In this document: positions 8,093 through 17,037 of the stretch, piece by piece
Layout: the number at the start of each line of letters is the position of its first letter
Position numbering within the stretch: position 1 is the first letter of the stretch
Origin: Jiangella asiatica
GTDB lineage: Bacteria > Actinomycetota > Actinomycetes > Jiangellales > Jiangellaceae
Direction of reading: 5' to 3'
Assembly (NCBI RefSeq): GCF_004349065.1
Contig: NZ_SMKZ01000003.1
Location: 62,001 to 126,000 of the forward strand
Length of the DNA stretch: 64,000 bases
Translations under genes and position numbers: made by a program
The notes under the pieces: generated by a model
What the model was told of the DNA's origin: nothing
The model's database searches: none
What the model saw: only the letters and a program-made list of their open reading frames with translations

Positions 8093-9115
8093 TCAATCTG
8101 GCGCTCCCGGGTCGTCTAGGATGGCTCGGGCTAGGTCCTCGTCGACCACCAGCGTGTGGATGAGTCCGGTGCGGGTGGCGGCGACGGTGGCCTCGGAGCG
8201 GTGCGCGCCGAACGCGGTGATCACGACGCGGTCCACGGAGCGGAGGGCGTCGAGCGTGATGCCCACGATGCGCTGGTCGATGACTGAGTTGATGGGTTCG
8301 CCGTCCCGGTTGAACGCCCGGCCGCCCATCTCGCCGATCGCGCCGAGGTTGGCTGCCTCTTGCCGGATGGCGGGTGAGAGGACGTCGAACACCTGGGACG
8401 CCTCACTCTTCCACGCGCCCACGGAGAGGACTGCGGTGTTGCAGCTCTCCGCCATGTCAAGAGCGCGCGCAACGTCTGGAAGGGATTTGAGGGCGTCTGC
8501 CGTGCCGGCGTCCGGCACCACCATGGGTGCGTAGATGGGCAGGCAGGACCCGCCGGCGACGGTGGCGACCTGACGCACGAGTTCGACCGATCCGGGATCG
8601 CCGTCGTCGCCGACGGGGAGGTGGCCAGCGAGCTGGACCACGGTGCACGGCTTCAGGTGGTCGAGTTGGCTGACCATGGACCGCACGGCGCGGCTCCAAG
8701 TGAGCCCGAGGACGCTGCCTTGCTCGACGACGCCGGCTATCTCCTGGCCGACGGCCGCCCCGATGAGATGTAGCTTGTGATCATGTGAGCTGGACGCGGT
8801 CTCGATGACCAGGACGCGTTCGATGCCGAGGGCTTTTCGCAGCGCATCGGCCAGGTCGGCGTTCATGCGACCTGGCACGCCGACCTCGATGCGCACGATG
8901 TTTCGGCGGCGAGCTTCCTCCAGTAGACGTGCTACCTGGAAGCGGCTGATAGCCAGCTCCCGGCTGATGGCTACCTTGGTCTGGTCAAGGAAGTAGTAGC
9001 GTCGCGCGATCTCCAGCGTGAGGTTCAGCTCGTCGTCACGCAGTGGGGCGCGCGTTCTCTCGTCGCTGGTGGGACGGGAGTCCAGCTCGCCGCCTGATGC
9101 CTGCTCCGTGGTCAT
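8093..9115 (-). CDS. SorC/DeoR-type sugar-binding transcriptional regulator
   Basis: The 340-aa regulator has an N-terminal helix-turn-helix at about residues 35-70 (YYFLDQTKVAISRELAIS, then RFQVARLLEEARRR) and a C-terminal SorC sugar-phosphate-binding domain resembling phosphosugar isomerases (VGLTWSRAV-like loop, AGHLPVGDDGDPGSVELVRQ). SorC regulators usually respond to a phosphorylated catabolic intermediate. The ATG at 9115 is used; a start at 9196 would add 27 residues unlike the family. The gene is divergent from tctB with about 290 bp between them, so it probably controls the transporter and sulfatase operon and itself. Two inverted repeats in that interval are candidate operators. Confidence 0.88.
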   Translation of the reverse strand: MTTEQASGGELDSRPTSDERTRAPLRDDELNLTLEIARRYYFLDQTKVAISRELAISRFQVARLLEEARRRNIVRIEVGVPGRMNADLADALRKALGIERVLVIETASSSHDHKLHLIGAAVGQEIAGVVEQGSVLGLTWSRAVRSMVSQLDHLKPCTVVQLAGHLPVGDDGDPGSVELVRQVATVAGGSCLPIYAPMVVPDAGTADALKSLPDVARALDMAESCNTAVLSVGAWKSEASQVFDVLSPAIRQEAANLGAIGEMGGRAFNRDGEPINSVIDQRIVGITLDALRSVDRVVITAFGAHRSEATVAATRTGLIHTLVVDEDLARAILDDPGAPD

Positions 9116-9158
9116 GCTCGTCTCACTCGTCTGTGCCGGACAGCTGATCATGTACCAG

Positions 9159-9176
9159 CTGTCATGATTCTGACAG
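9159..9176. promoter_or_regulatory. Inverted repeat CTGTCA-N6-TGACAG, candidate SorC operator
   Basis: A perfect 6-bp inverted repeat with a 6-nt spacer lies 44 bp upstream of the SorC start codon, in the divergent regulator-transporter interval. Its position suits autoregulation. Assignment to SorC is inference. Confidence 0.4.
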
Positions 9177-9315
9177 GGACAGCATTTGTGGTGCAAGTTC
9201 TCTCATATGAGCATGTCGATGTTTCGGTGCGGCCCAGCCTGGTTACTTTCGGCTCGTCTCGCTTCCGGCCAAATCGAACGTACACTCCGGTGAGCAGGAC
9301 AGTCGAAGTTCGCAC

Positions 9316-9378
9316 TTGACACGGGGATTGCGACCCGGGTAGACGTAGCATCCATCAGATGAGCGTTAGTCTCGCTCA
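9316..9378 (+). promoter_or_regulatory. Candidate tctB promoter with downstream inverted repeat
   Basis: A consensus -35 box TTGACA (9316-9321) is followed after 18 nt by TAGACG (9340-9345), a weak -10. Further downstream, TGAGCG (9360-9365) and CGCTCA (9373-9378) form an inverted repeat with a 7-nt spacer, placed between the promoter and the tctB start at 9408. This suits a repressor or effector site for the divergent SorC protein. The -35 is convincing; the -10 and the operator role are inferred. Confidence 0.45.
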
Positions 9379-9407
9379 AACGAGCACCCCGTTGGAGGCT
9401 GGTCAAT

Positions 9408-9926
9408 GTGGACCAAAGCTCGACTGCGTCCCAGGGTCTCGCCCGCCGGGCAATCGACCACGCACCGCTTGTCCTCTCCGGCGGGTACCTGCTGCTCTCG
9501 TTGCGCCTTCCGTTCGGAGGCGTCGCGGATCCCGGTGTCGGCTTCTTCCCCGTCATCTCGGGCCTGGTGTTCTTCCTCGCGGCACTCGTCGTGTCGGCCA
9601 AATCGCTGGGCGCGCGCGGCACACCCTCGCACGGCAGCGGTGACGAGAGCGTCGGCGGTGAGGGCGACGACGCCGACGAGGACGCACACATTGGCCCGAA
9701 GGCATGGCGAGTCCCACTGCTCGCAACGCTGGTCGTGCTGTACATCGCCACGTTCGAGCTGATCGGGCACGTCCCGGCCGCGACGGTGAGCGTCTTCGGC
9801 GCGCTGCAGCTCGTCTCCTCGCGGCGCGTCTGGGTCAAGGCGCTCCTGGCAGTGATCGTGGCGGTGGGAACCTACCTGCTGTTCGCCGAGTTGCTCGGCG
9901 TGCCGCTGCCGAAGACGCGGTTGTGA
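9408..9926 (+). CDS. tctB: Tripartite tricarboxylate transporter, TctB small membrane subunit
   Basis: The 172-aa membrane protein fits TctB, the small four-helix subunit of the TTT family. Hydrophobic segments lie at about residues 18-35, 44-65, 103-125 and 138-165. A Gly/Asp/Glu-rich, probably cytoplasmic loop joins helices 2 and 3. The GTG at 9408 follows TTGGAGG about 10 nt upstream. TctA begins 5 nt after this stop, the usual B-A-C order being kept. Together with TctA and the binding lipoprotein TctC it should import a carboxylated or otherwise anionic solute using an ion gradient. Confidence 0.87.
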   Translation: MDQSSTASQGLARRAIDHAPLVLSGGYLLLSLRLPFGGVADPGVGFFPVISGLVFFLAALVVSAKSLGARGTPSHGSGDESVGGEGDDADEDAHIGPKAWRVPLLATLVVLYIATFELIGHVPAATVSVFGALQLVSSRRVWVKALLAVIVAVGTYLLFAELLGVPLPKTRL

Positions 9927-9930
9927 CCTC

Positions 9931-11448
9931 GTGACAGAGCTTCTCGACGGCTTCACGAATCTCGCGAGCCTGGTCTCCATCGGGGCACTGTTCCTGGGCG
10001 TCCTGGTCGGCACGGTCGTCGGTGTCCTGCCCGGCATCGGCCCGATCGGCGCCATGGCGGTCCTGCTGCCCATCTCCTACACGCTGGACCCGGCAGCAGG
10101 GCTGCTCATGCTGGCGGGCATCTACTTCGGCTCGATGTACGGCGGATCCACCACGTCGATCCTGATGCGCGTGCCCGGCGAGGGATCGTCGGTAGTCACG
10201 TCCATCGACGGCTACGAGATGACCAAACGGGGACGGGCCGGTGCAGCCCTGGTGGTCGCGGCCGTCGGATCGTTCATCGCGGGCACCCTCGTAACGACGC
10301 TGCTGCTGCTGGTCGCGCCGTCACTGAGCGACCTCGCGCTGCGGTTCTCCGCTCCGGAGTTTCTCGCCCTGGGCCTGTTCGCCGTGCTGGTCCTCTCCCG
10401 GCTGACCAGCACCTCGCTGGCAAGGTCGATGGTCGCGCTCGGCTTCGGACTGGCACTGAGCACCATCGGCTTCGACTCGCTCACCGGAACGACCCGCCTG
10501 GACTTCGGCAGCCTCGACGTGGCCCAGGGCGTCGACCTGACCGCCGTGGCGGTCGGCCTCTTCGGCATCGCGGAGATCTTCTTCATGATCGAGCGCTCCG
10601 CGGTCCCTGCGCAGGTCGCGAACGTGCGGCTACGGGACCTCTATCCAACCCGGACAGAGTGGCGCCGTTCGGTGCCGGCCATGTTCCGGGGAAGCGCCGT
10701 AGGCTTCGGCCTCGGCCTCACGCCGGGCCCGTCGGCCGTGCTCTCCACGTACGCGTCCTACTGGGTGGAGCGGCGCGTCTCCAGAAGACCGGAGGAGTTC
10801 GGGAAAGGCGCCATCGAGGGCGTCGCCGGGCCCGAGTCGGCGAACAACGGCGCCTCGGGGGCGACGCTCATACCGTTGCTCGTGCTGGGCATTCCCTTCG
10901 CACCGCCCGCGGCGCTCCTGCTGAGCGGGCTGACGGTACACGGCGTCATCCCGGGGCCCGAGTTCATCACGCAGCAGAGCGCGCTCTTCTTTACCCTCGT
11001 CGCCGGAATGTACGCGGCCAACCTCATGCTGCTCATCCTGAACTTCCCGCTCGTCGGCCTGTTCACCCGGCTGCTCAGCATCCCGCGCGACGTGCTCATC
11101 GTCGCGATCGTCATGTTCGCCGTGGTCGGCGTCTACGCGATCCGGCTGACCACGTTCGACATGATCACGTTGGTGGTCATGGGGCTCGTCGGCTGGGCCA
11201 TGGCCAAGCTGGGCATCCCACGGGTCACGGTGATCCTTGCGTTCGTTCTCGGACCGCGGATCGAGTCCTCCTTGGTGCAGTCGCTGCAGCTTGCTCACGG
11301 GGATCCGGCCTACTTCCTGGGGCGGCCCATCGCATTGGTCATCTTCGCGCTCACCGCCGTGGCCTTCGTTGTTCCCGCGGTCGTGCAACGGCGGCGCGCG
11401 AGGGTTGCCGGCGGCCATCAGCTCCGGCCCGCGCGGAAGGGACGGTGA
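9931..11448 (+). CDS. tctA: Tripartite tricarboxylate transporter, TctA large permease subunit
   Basis: The 505-aa polytopic membrane protein carries hallmark TctA motifs: VGTVVGVLPGIGPIGAMAVL near the N-terminus and, in mid-protein, GLTPGPSAVLSTYASYW followed by EGVAGPESANNGASGATLIP. These conserved loops shape the TTT substrate pathway. About ten to twelve membrane segments are visible. Length and motifs match full-length family members. The start is GTG at 9931, only 4 nt after the tctB stop, so translation is probably coupled. TTT systems are secondary transporters, so uptake into this sulfatase operon costs no ATP. Confidence 0.93.
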   Translation: MTELLDGFTNLASLVSIGALFLGVLVGTVVGVLPGIGPIGAMAVLLPISYTLDPAAGLLMLAGIYFGSMYGGSTTSILMRVPGEGSSVVTSIDGYEMTKRGRAGAALVVAAVGSFIAGTLVTTLLLLVAPSLSDLALRFSAPEFLALGLFAVLVLSRLTSTSLARSMVALGFGLALSTIGFDSLTGTTRLDFGSLDVAQGVDLTAVAVGLFGIAEIFFMIERSAVPAQVANVRLRDLYPTRTEWRRSVPAMFRGSAVGFGLGLTPGPSAVLSTYASYWVERRVSRRPEEFGKGAIEGVAGPESANNGASGATLIPLLVLGIPFAPPAALLLSGLTVHGVIPGPEFITQQSALFFTLVAGMYAANLMLLILNFPLVGLFTRLLSIPRDVLIVAIVMFAVVGVYAIRLTTFDMITLVVMGLVGWAMAKLGIPRVTVILAFVLGPRIESSLVQSLQLAHGDPAYFLGRPIALVIFALTAVAFVVPAVVQRRRARVAGGHQLRPARKGR

Positions 11449-11512
11449 TGCGTCCGGGCCGATCAGCGCCAGAAGGCGAGCATTCCGCTGATGACCTGAG
11501 AGGAAGGCGAAC

Positions 11513-12502
11513 ATGACCGAGAACCCGAGGTCGAGATGGTACACGGCCGCCGCCGTGGCGGGCGTGGCGACGATAGCTGCTGCTGCGTGCACCACATCGG
11601 ATGGGCAGGACGAGGAGTCTTATCCGTCGGGAACCATCACCATGGTCATCCCCGGCGCGGCCGGCTCGTCCAACGACGCGATCGCACGACAGATCGCCAA
11701 GCTGGCAGAAGAAGAGCTGGACGTGTCCATCGTGGTGCAGAACTACGGCACGGAGGCCCAGGGGCTGACCACGCTGAAGGAGGCGGAGCCGGACGGTTAC
11801 ACGATCGGGCTCGCGCCGGCCGCCGCGCTGACTCTCTTCCCGCTGACCCAGGACACCGGGTACGGGATCGCGGACACCGACTTCGACGTGATCGCGCAGA
11901 CCGACGTGTCGCCGATCGTGCTGCTGGCCAGGGCGGACTCGGAGCTGAGCGACCTGGGGGCATACGTGGAGGCCGCGCAGGGCGACCCGGTGGTGAAGGT
12001 CGGCGGGCCCTCCGGGCGGGGTATCCCCGCGCTCAACATCGCGCAGCTGGCGAGCGCCGCGGATGCGCCGAACTATGAGTACGTCGGGTTTCCGCCTGGG
12101 GAGCAGGTGGCCGCGCTGCTCAACGGGACGGTGGACGTCACGCTGGCGCAGACGCCGCTTGCCAGCCAGTACGTCTCGTCGGGTGACATGAGGGTGTTGG
12201 GCATGTTCAGCTCCGAGACCGTGGCGGGAATGGACGCTCCGTTGGTGGAGGACGAGGGCTACGACGTGACACTCGCACCCACCCGGGTGGTACTCGCGCC
12301 AAAGGGCACGCCCGAGTCGATCGTCGAGGAACTGTCCGGCATCGTCGAGCAGGCGGTCACGAGCGACACGTTCCAGCAGTTCGCCGCCGATTCGATGTTC
12401 AGGACCGCGTACCTGGACAGCGAGGCCGCTACGCAGGGGATCCAGGACCAGTTCGCCGTGGTCGAGCCCGTCGTCGAGCAGTTGGGATGGGGAGACCAGT
12501 GA
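11513..12502 (+). CDS. tctC: Tripartite tricarboxylate transporter, TctC substrate-binding lipoprotein
   Basis: The 329-aa protein has a signal sequence ending in the lipobox-like IAAAAC (Cys26) and the Bug/TctC fold. PSGTITMVIPGAAGSSNDAI matches the P..I..IVP...GG..D opening that contacts carboxylates, and VGGPSGRGIPALN and LAPKGTPESIVEEL follow as in the family. It should be anchored outside the membrane and deliver ligand to TctAB. The ATG at 11513 has GAGGAAGG about 7 nt upstream. The last codons overlap the next gene (GTGA at 12499-12502), linking the transporter directly to a sulfatase. Confidence 0.9.
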   Translation: MTENPRSRWYTAAAVAGVATIAAAACTTSDGQDEESYPSGTITMVIPGAAGSSNDAIARQIAKLAEEELDVSIVVQNYGTEAQGLTTLKEAEPDGYTIGLAPAAALTLFPLTQDTGYGIADTDFDVIAQTDVSPIVLLARADSELSDLGAYVEAAQGDPVVKVGGPSGRGIPALNIAQLASAADAPNYEYVGFPPGEQVAALLNGTVDVTLAQTPLASQYVSSGDMRVLGMFSSETVAGMDAPLVEDEGYDVTLAPTRVVLAPKGTPESIVEELSGIVEQAVTSDTFQQFAADSMFRTAYLDSEAATQGIQDQFAVVEPVVEQLGWGDQ

Positions 12503-14778
12503 CCGACGAGCACGCAGCCGGACCTACGGAAGATCACACGGACGCAGCGGCGGAGGCGACTCGGGGCTTTCCCGGGCACATCGGCCGGACGGTCGCCGAC
12601 ACCCGCCCGCACTGGGAGGACTACACCAGGCCTGGCCGCGGGGCACCGAACGTTGTCGTGATCGTCCTGGACGACGTCGGATACGGGCAGCTCGGCTGCT
12701 ACGGCGGCCGGAACCTGACGCCCGCGATGGACGGCCTGGCCGACCAGGGACTGCGGTATACGAACTTCCACGTCACGAGCCTCTGCTCCACCACGCGTGC
12801 GTCCCTGCTGACCGGCAGGAACCATCACGCGGTGGGCATGGGGTTCCTGGCGGGATTCGACTCGGGCTACCCCGGCTATCGCGGGCGGGTGGCCCGCTCG
12901 GCTGCCACCGTCGCCCGGATGCTCCGCGAGGCCGGGTACGGTACGTACGCGCTCGGGAAGTGGCACATGACCCCGCCGGCGCACATGTCGCCGGCGGGTC
13001 CGTTCACCTACTGGCCGTTGGGGCAGGGGTTCGACCGCTACTACGGGTTCCTCTGGGGCGAGGACGACCAGTGGTCGCCCCAACTGTGGCAGGACAACCA
13101 GTTCGTCGACCCGCCGCGCCGGGAGGGCTACCATTTCTCCGATGACCTCGCCGGGCGCGCGTGGCAGTTCATCGGCGACCACCAGTCGGCCAACCAGGAC
13201 CGCCCGTTCTTCCTGTACCTCGCTTTCGGTGCAGCGCATGCCCCGCACCAGGCGCCGGCGTCATACATCGCGAACCACGTGGGCCGCTTCGACCACGGAT
13301 GGGACCGCGAGCGTGAGCTCGTCCTAGAACGGCAGATCGCGAGCGGAATCGTTCCTGCGGGGACAGTCCTGCCGCCGCGCAACGAGGATGTCGACGAGTG
13401 GGACGCGCTGACACCCGAGCAACGCCGCCTGTCCGTACGGATGCAGGAGGTCTTCGCCGGGTTCATGGAGCACACCGACGACGCCATCGCCAGTGTCCTG
13501 CGGTGCCTGGACTACCACGGGATCGCCGACGACACGATGGTGCTGCTGCTCTCCGACAACGGCGCCAGCGGTGAGGGCGGGCCCAGCGGGTCGGTCAACG
13601 AGTACCGGTACTTCATGGGGCTGGAGGACAGGCTGGAGGACAACCTGGCCGCCCTCGATGAGCTGGGCGGGCCGTGGGCGCACAACCACTACCCGGCCGG
13701 TTGGGCGGCTGCCGGGAACACCCCGCTGCGCTATTACAAGAGGTTCAACCACGGCGGCGGCGTCCGTGCGCCGCTGGTCATCCGATGGCCGCGCGGCATC
13801 GAGCAGCTCGGTGAGCTAAGGCATCAGTTCCACCACGTCGTGGACATTGCACCGACCGTGCTCGACGTCGCCGGCGTGACCTTAGAGCGAGAGTACGACG
13901 GGATCGCGCAGATGCCGGTCCACGGGACATCGATGCGGTACAGCTTCGACGACGCGACCGCACCGACCCGTCGTCGTTCGCAGTACTTCGAGATGGTCGG
14001 GTCGCGCGCGATCTGGCGCGACGGGTGGAAGGCGGTCACTAGGCACGCGGAGGGCCAGTCCTACGAGGATGAGCCCTGGGAGCTGTACCACTTGGACACC
14101 GACGTCGCAGAGGTCAACGACCGGGCCCGGGAGAGCCCGGAGATCCTGGACGCGATGCAGCAGCTGTGGTGGAGCGAAGCGGCGCAGAACGGTGTATTGC
14201 CCCTGGACGACCGCCTCCAGTCACGGGCCCTGGACCGCGGGCCGCTGGGCAACCGCCAATCCTTCCGGCTCAGCCCTGGGTCAAGGCTCTTTACCGGGGT
14301 GGCCGGTCCCAACTGGGCGAACCGGTCATTCACCGTCCGGGCGTACCTGAGCATGCCGAGCGGCGACGAGGAAGGTGTCCTGCTGGCCTTTGGGCGACGC
14401 GCCGCCGGGTTCGTGCTCTTCATCCAGGACGGGCGCGTCGTGTTCGAGTACAACCGTGCGGGTGAGCGACAGACGTACGACGCCGGCCCGATTCCAGGGC
14501 CCGGGCGGCATGTCGTGGTCCTCGACGTCGAGCACGTGGAGCTCGGATCGGCGCGCGTATCCGTGAGCGTCGACGAGACGGAGACGGAGCGGCTGCCACT
14601 ACGGACGATGATCGGCGGGTTCGGCACCATGAGCACGCAAATCGGGCACAACGCTCCGTCGCCCGTGAGCGACCGGTTCGACGCCCCCTTCGCCTTCGAA
14701 GGAGAGATGCAGCCGCTGATCGTCGAGTTCCACAACCCCGCAACCGTTGAGCCCGACCACGACCTGCGCCAGGACTGA
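12499..14778 (+). CDS. Arylsulfatase-type sulfatase (S1), large AtsA-like form
   Basis: The 759-aa type I sulfatase hydrolyses sulfate esters through a formylglycine made from a cysteine. The metal-binding opening NVVVIVLDDVGYGQLGCYG and the C-terminal extension of about 250 residues resemble the long AtsA-like arylsulfatases. The modification site is Cys96 in CSTTRASLLTGRN, so Thr stands where the C-x-P/A-x-R consensus usually has Pro or Ala. There is no signal peptide, so it should act on imported substrate in the cytoplasm. The GTG at 12499 overlaps the tctC stop and follows GGGGAG. The C-terminal part (about 590-750) looks like a beta-sandwich. Confidence 0.9.
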   Translation: MTDEHAAGPTEDHTDAAAEATRGFPGHIGRTVADTRPHWEDYTRPGRGAPNVVVIVLDDVGYGQLGCYGGRNLTPAMDGLADQGLRYTNFHVTSLCSTTRASLLTGRNHHAVGMGFLAGFDSGYPGYRGRVARSAATVARMLREAGYGTYALGKWHMTPPAHMSPAGPFTYWPLGQGFDRYYGFLWGEDDQWSPQLWQDNQFVDPPRREGYHFSDDLAGRAWQFIGDHQSANQDRPFFLYLAFGAAHAPHQAPASYIANHVGRFDHGWDRERELVLERQIASGIVPAGTVLPPRNEDVDEWDALTPEQRRLSVRMQEVFAGFMEHTDDAIASVLRCLDYHGIADDTMVLLLSDNGASGEGGPSGSVNEYRYFMGLEDRLEDNLAALDELGGPWAHNHYPAGWAAAGNTPLRYYKRFNHGGGVRAPLVIRWPRGIEQLGELRHQFHHVVDIAPTVLDVAGVTLEREYDGIAQMPVHGTSMRYSFDDATAPTRRRSQYFEMVGSRAIWRDGWKAVTRHAEGQSYEDEPWELYHLDTDVAEVNDRARESPEILDAMQQLWWSEAAQNGVLPLDDRLQSRALDRGPLGNRQSFRLSPGSRLFTGVAGPNWANRSFTVRAYLSMPSGDEEGVLLAFGRRAAGFVLFIQDGRVVFEYNRAGERQTYDAGPIPGPGRHVVVLDVEHVELGSARVSVSVDETETERLPLRTMIGGFGTMSTQIGHNAPSPVSDRFDAPFAFEGEMQPLIVEFHNPATVEPDHDLRQD

Positions 14779-14863
14779 CCGTCGCCAGCGCCGTCTGAGA
14801 CCCACGCGCCGTGGATACCGCCTGAGCGCCCGGAACGAGGCCAAAGAGTCGGAAAGAGTGAGC

Positions 14864-16300
14864 ATGCCGCTGTCCGAACGTCCGAACATCGTCCTGATCA
14901 TCACGGACCAGCAGAGGTTCGACACCATCGCTGCCCTGGGACACACGCACGCGTACACGCCGAACCTGGACCGGATGGTCGCCGAGGGGACGACGTTCAC
15001 CCGAGCGTACGTCACGGCCCCGTCGTGCGCGCCCTCTCGGGCAAGCCTGTTCCACGGGCTGTACCCGCACACCACGGGCGTCTTGCGGAACGAGGAGAGG
15101 TGGCACCACTCGTGGGTAGAGCGCCTCGCCGGCGCCGGCTACCGGTGCGTCAACGTCGGAAAGATGCACACGTATCCGTACGACACGTCGGTAGGGTTCC
15201 ACGAGCGGTACGTGGTCGAGAACAAGGACCGTAACCACCCGGCGCTGCCGTTCTTCACCGACGAGTGGGATAAGGCCCTGTGGGTGCGCAACGTCGACAA
15301 GCCCAGCCGAGTCTCCTACGCCAAGCGGGACGACTACCAGTCCCGGCTGGGCGCGTTCGAATGGGAGCTGCCCGAGGAGCTGCATGCGGACAACTTCGTG
15401 GCGGCGCTCGCGAAGCGGTGGCTGCAAGCGTATCCGGGCGACGAGCCGTTCTTCCTGCAGGTCGGGTTTCCCGGCCCGCACCCGCCCTATGACCCGGTCC
15501 CGCGGTACCTCGATTACTACAAGGACGTGGACATCCCTCTGCCCAAGCGCACCAGCGCCGATCTCGAGGCACAGCCGCGGGCGCTGAGAGAGCTACGCGA
15601 GCACAACTTCGTCAACGACCACGACGCGATCTGGCACCTGCCGGACCCGACACCAGAGCAGCTGCGCCGCCAGCGAGCGCACTACCTGGCGAATGTCACG
15701 ATGATCGACGAGCAGATCGGGCAGCTGTTCGACAAGCTCGAGCGGCGCGGGGTCCTCGATGACACGGTGGTGCTGTTCACCTCCGATCACGGCGACTGCC
15801 TGAACGACCACGGGCACAGCCAGAAGTGGACGATGTACGAGTCCAGCGTGCGGGTGCCCGCGATCGTGTGGGGCCCGCGGCGGGTCATGGCCAACCAGCA
15901 GCTCGACGGCCTGGTCTCGATGATGGACTTCGGCCCGAGCATCCTGGAGCTGGCCGGACTGGAACCGCCGGAGTGGATGGAGGCGGAGTCGCTCGTGCCG
16001 GCCCTGCGGGGCGAAGCCTGGTCGGGACGCGAGCACGTGTTCTCCGAGCACGCCCGGGACTTGATCCTCACCGGTACCGAGCTGATGACGATGGTGCGCG
16101 ACGACCGGTGGAAGTACGTCGAGTTCTTCGAGGACGGTGAGGGTCAGCTGTTCGACCTGGACACGGATCCGGACGAGGAGCACGACCGGTGGGACGACCC
16201 GGCCTGCGCAGAGGTCAAGGCCGAGCTGGCCCGGCAGATCTCGCTCTGGCGGGCGAACAGCCACCTGCGGACCGGAGCCTGGCTGACCCAGCACCGCTGA
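14864..16300 (+). CDS. Sulfatase (S1), TDQQR type
   Basis: The 478-aa sulfatase lacks a signal peptide. It opens with RPNIVLIITDQQRFDTIAAL, the metal-binding strand of TDQQ-type sulfatases, and carries the canonical formylglycine motif CAPSR at Cys55-Arg59. Later motifs include TSDHGDCLNDHGH (metal Asp/His) and ELMTMVRDDRWKYVEF. The ATG at 14864 has GGAAAGAG about 6 nt upstream; an upstream GTG at 14858 is too close to that site. It lies 85 bp after the larger sulfatase and is the last gene of the tct operon. Two sulfatases of different subfamilies suggest two sulfate positions on one substrate. Confidence 0.92.
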   Translation: MPLSERPNIVLIITDQQRFDTIAALGHTHAYTPNLDRMVAEGTTFTRAYVTAPSCAPSRASLFHGLYPHTTGVLRNEERWHHSWVERLAGAGYRCVNVGKMHTYPYDTSVGFHERYVVENKDRNHPALPFFTDEWDKALWVRNVDKPSRVSYAKRDDYQSRLGAFEWELPEELHADNFVAALAKRWLQAYPGDEPFFLQVGFPGPHPPYDPVPRYLDYYKDVDIPLPKRTSADLEAQPRALRELREHNFVNDHDAIWHLPDPTPEQLRRQRAHYLANVTMIDEQIGQLFDKLERRGVLDDTVVLFTSDHGDCLNDHGHSQKWTMYESSVRVPAIVWGPRRVMANQQLDGLVSMMDFGPSILELAGLEPPEWMEAESLVPALRGEAWSGREHVFSEHARDLILTGTELMTMVRDDRWKYVEFFEDGEGQLFDLDTDPDEEHDRWDDPACAEVKAELARQISLWRANSHLRTGAWLTQHR

Positions 16301-16373
16301 CCAACTGGTCGGCGGCATCGGTGGTGCCGAGCGGAGCCGGCACGACGGGGCGGACACTCACGGGGGTGTCTGG

Positions 16374-16766
16374 TCAGCGCGGGGCGGTGACGGGGATTGC
16401 GTTGTTCTGCGCTGCCTCGGCCAGGCGTTCGTCGTAGGTCACGATCGATTCCATGTCGTCACCGAGTTCCAGAGCTGCGGCCAGGTGCACGGCGTCGAGC
16501 GTGCGCAGGAGCCTCGGGTCGAGGCGTCCGGCTTCCTCGAACGTGGCTGTCGCGAGCTGAATCAGCGTGATCGAGTCGAGTACGGCGCGGGCCTGGACGA
16601 CTCGATCGGGCGCCGCGCGCCGGACGGCGCGTATGAGTTCGGTACGGGCGAGGTCGCACGACACCGGTGTGCGGTCGGTCTCCTGGAGCCAGGTTCGCAG
16701 CGCCGCCGTCTCCGCCTCGGCGACGACGAGCTTCACCAGTGCGGAAGTGTCGAGGTAGTGCGCCAT
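16374..16766 (-). CDS. vapC: PIN-domain toxin, VapC family
   Basis: The 130-aa PIN-domain ribonuclease has the expected acidic residues: Asp6 (YLDTSALVK), Glu43 (ARTELIRAV), Asp91 (TLDAVHLAAALEL) and Asp112 (TYDERL). VapC toxins cleave specific RNAs with Mg2+ and are held inactive by their antitoxin. The ATG at 16766 is separated from the antitoxin stop by one nucleotide (TGAcATG), indicating translational coupling. The open frame extends upstream over the antitoxin gene in another phase and is not used. It lies at the border between the tct locus and the next region. Confidence 0.92.
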   Translation of the reverse strand: MAHYLDTSALVKLVVAEAETAALRTWLQETDRTPVSCDLARTELIRAVRRAAPDRVVQARAVLDSITLIQLATATFEEAGRLDPRLLRTLDAVHLAAALELGDDMESIVTYDERLAEAAQNNAIPVTAPR

Positions 16767-16767
16767 G

Positions 16768-17037
16768 TCAGAGGCGCTCGGCTCGCATGGCGGCGAGTTC
16801 ATCGGAAAGGCTCGGCCCACTGACGGGTGCGGGGAGGTCGCTGAGACGGCGTCGCGGCGGGCGGGCGCGCCCGGCGACGAGCAGGCGTTGCAGCGGGGAG
16901 GACGGGATGGCTGACAGCTGGGCGACGGGCCGTCCACGATCGGTGATCTGGATCGTCTCGCCGGCAGCGGCGTCGGCGACGACTGCGGAAGCGTTCTGCT
17001 TCAGCGCTCGGATACCTACCTCGGTCATGTTCTTCAT
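16768..17037 (-). CDS. Phd/YefM-type antitoxin
   Basis: The 89-aa antitoxin has the Phd/YefM DNA-binding fold in its first 45 residues (EVGIRALKQNASAVVADA, ETIQITDRGRPVAQL) and a basic, then acidic toxin-binding tail ending in SLSDELAAMRAERL. It neutralises the VapC toxin encoded 1 nt downstream and probably represses the operon promoter just upstream of 17037. The start could also be the fourth codon (ATG at 17028). Phd-VapC pairing is common in actinobacteria. Confidence 0.9.
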   Translation of the reverse strand: MKNMTEVGIRALKQNASAVVADAAAGETIQITDRGRPVAQLSAIPSSPLQRLLVAGRARPPRRRLSDLPAPVSGPSLSDELAAMRAERL

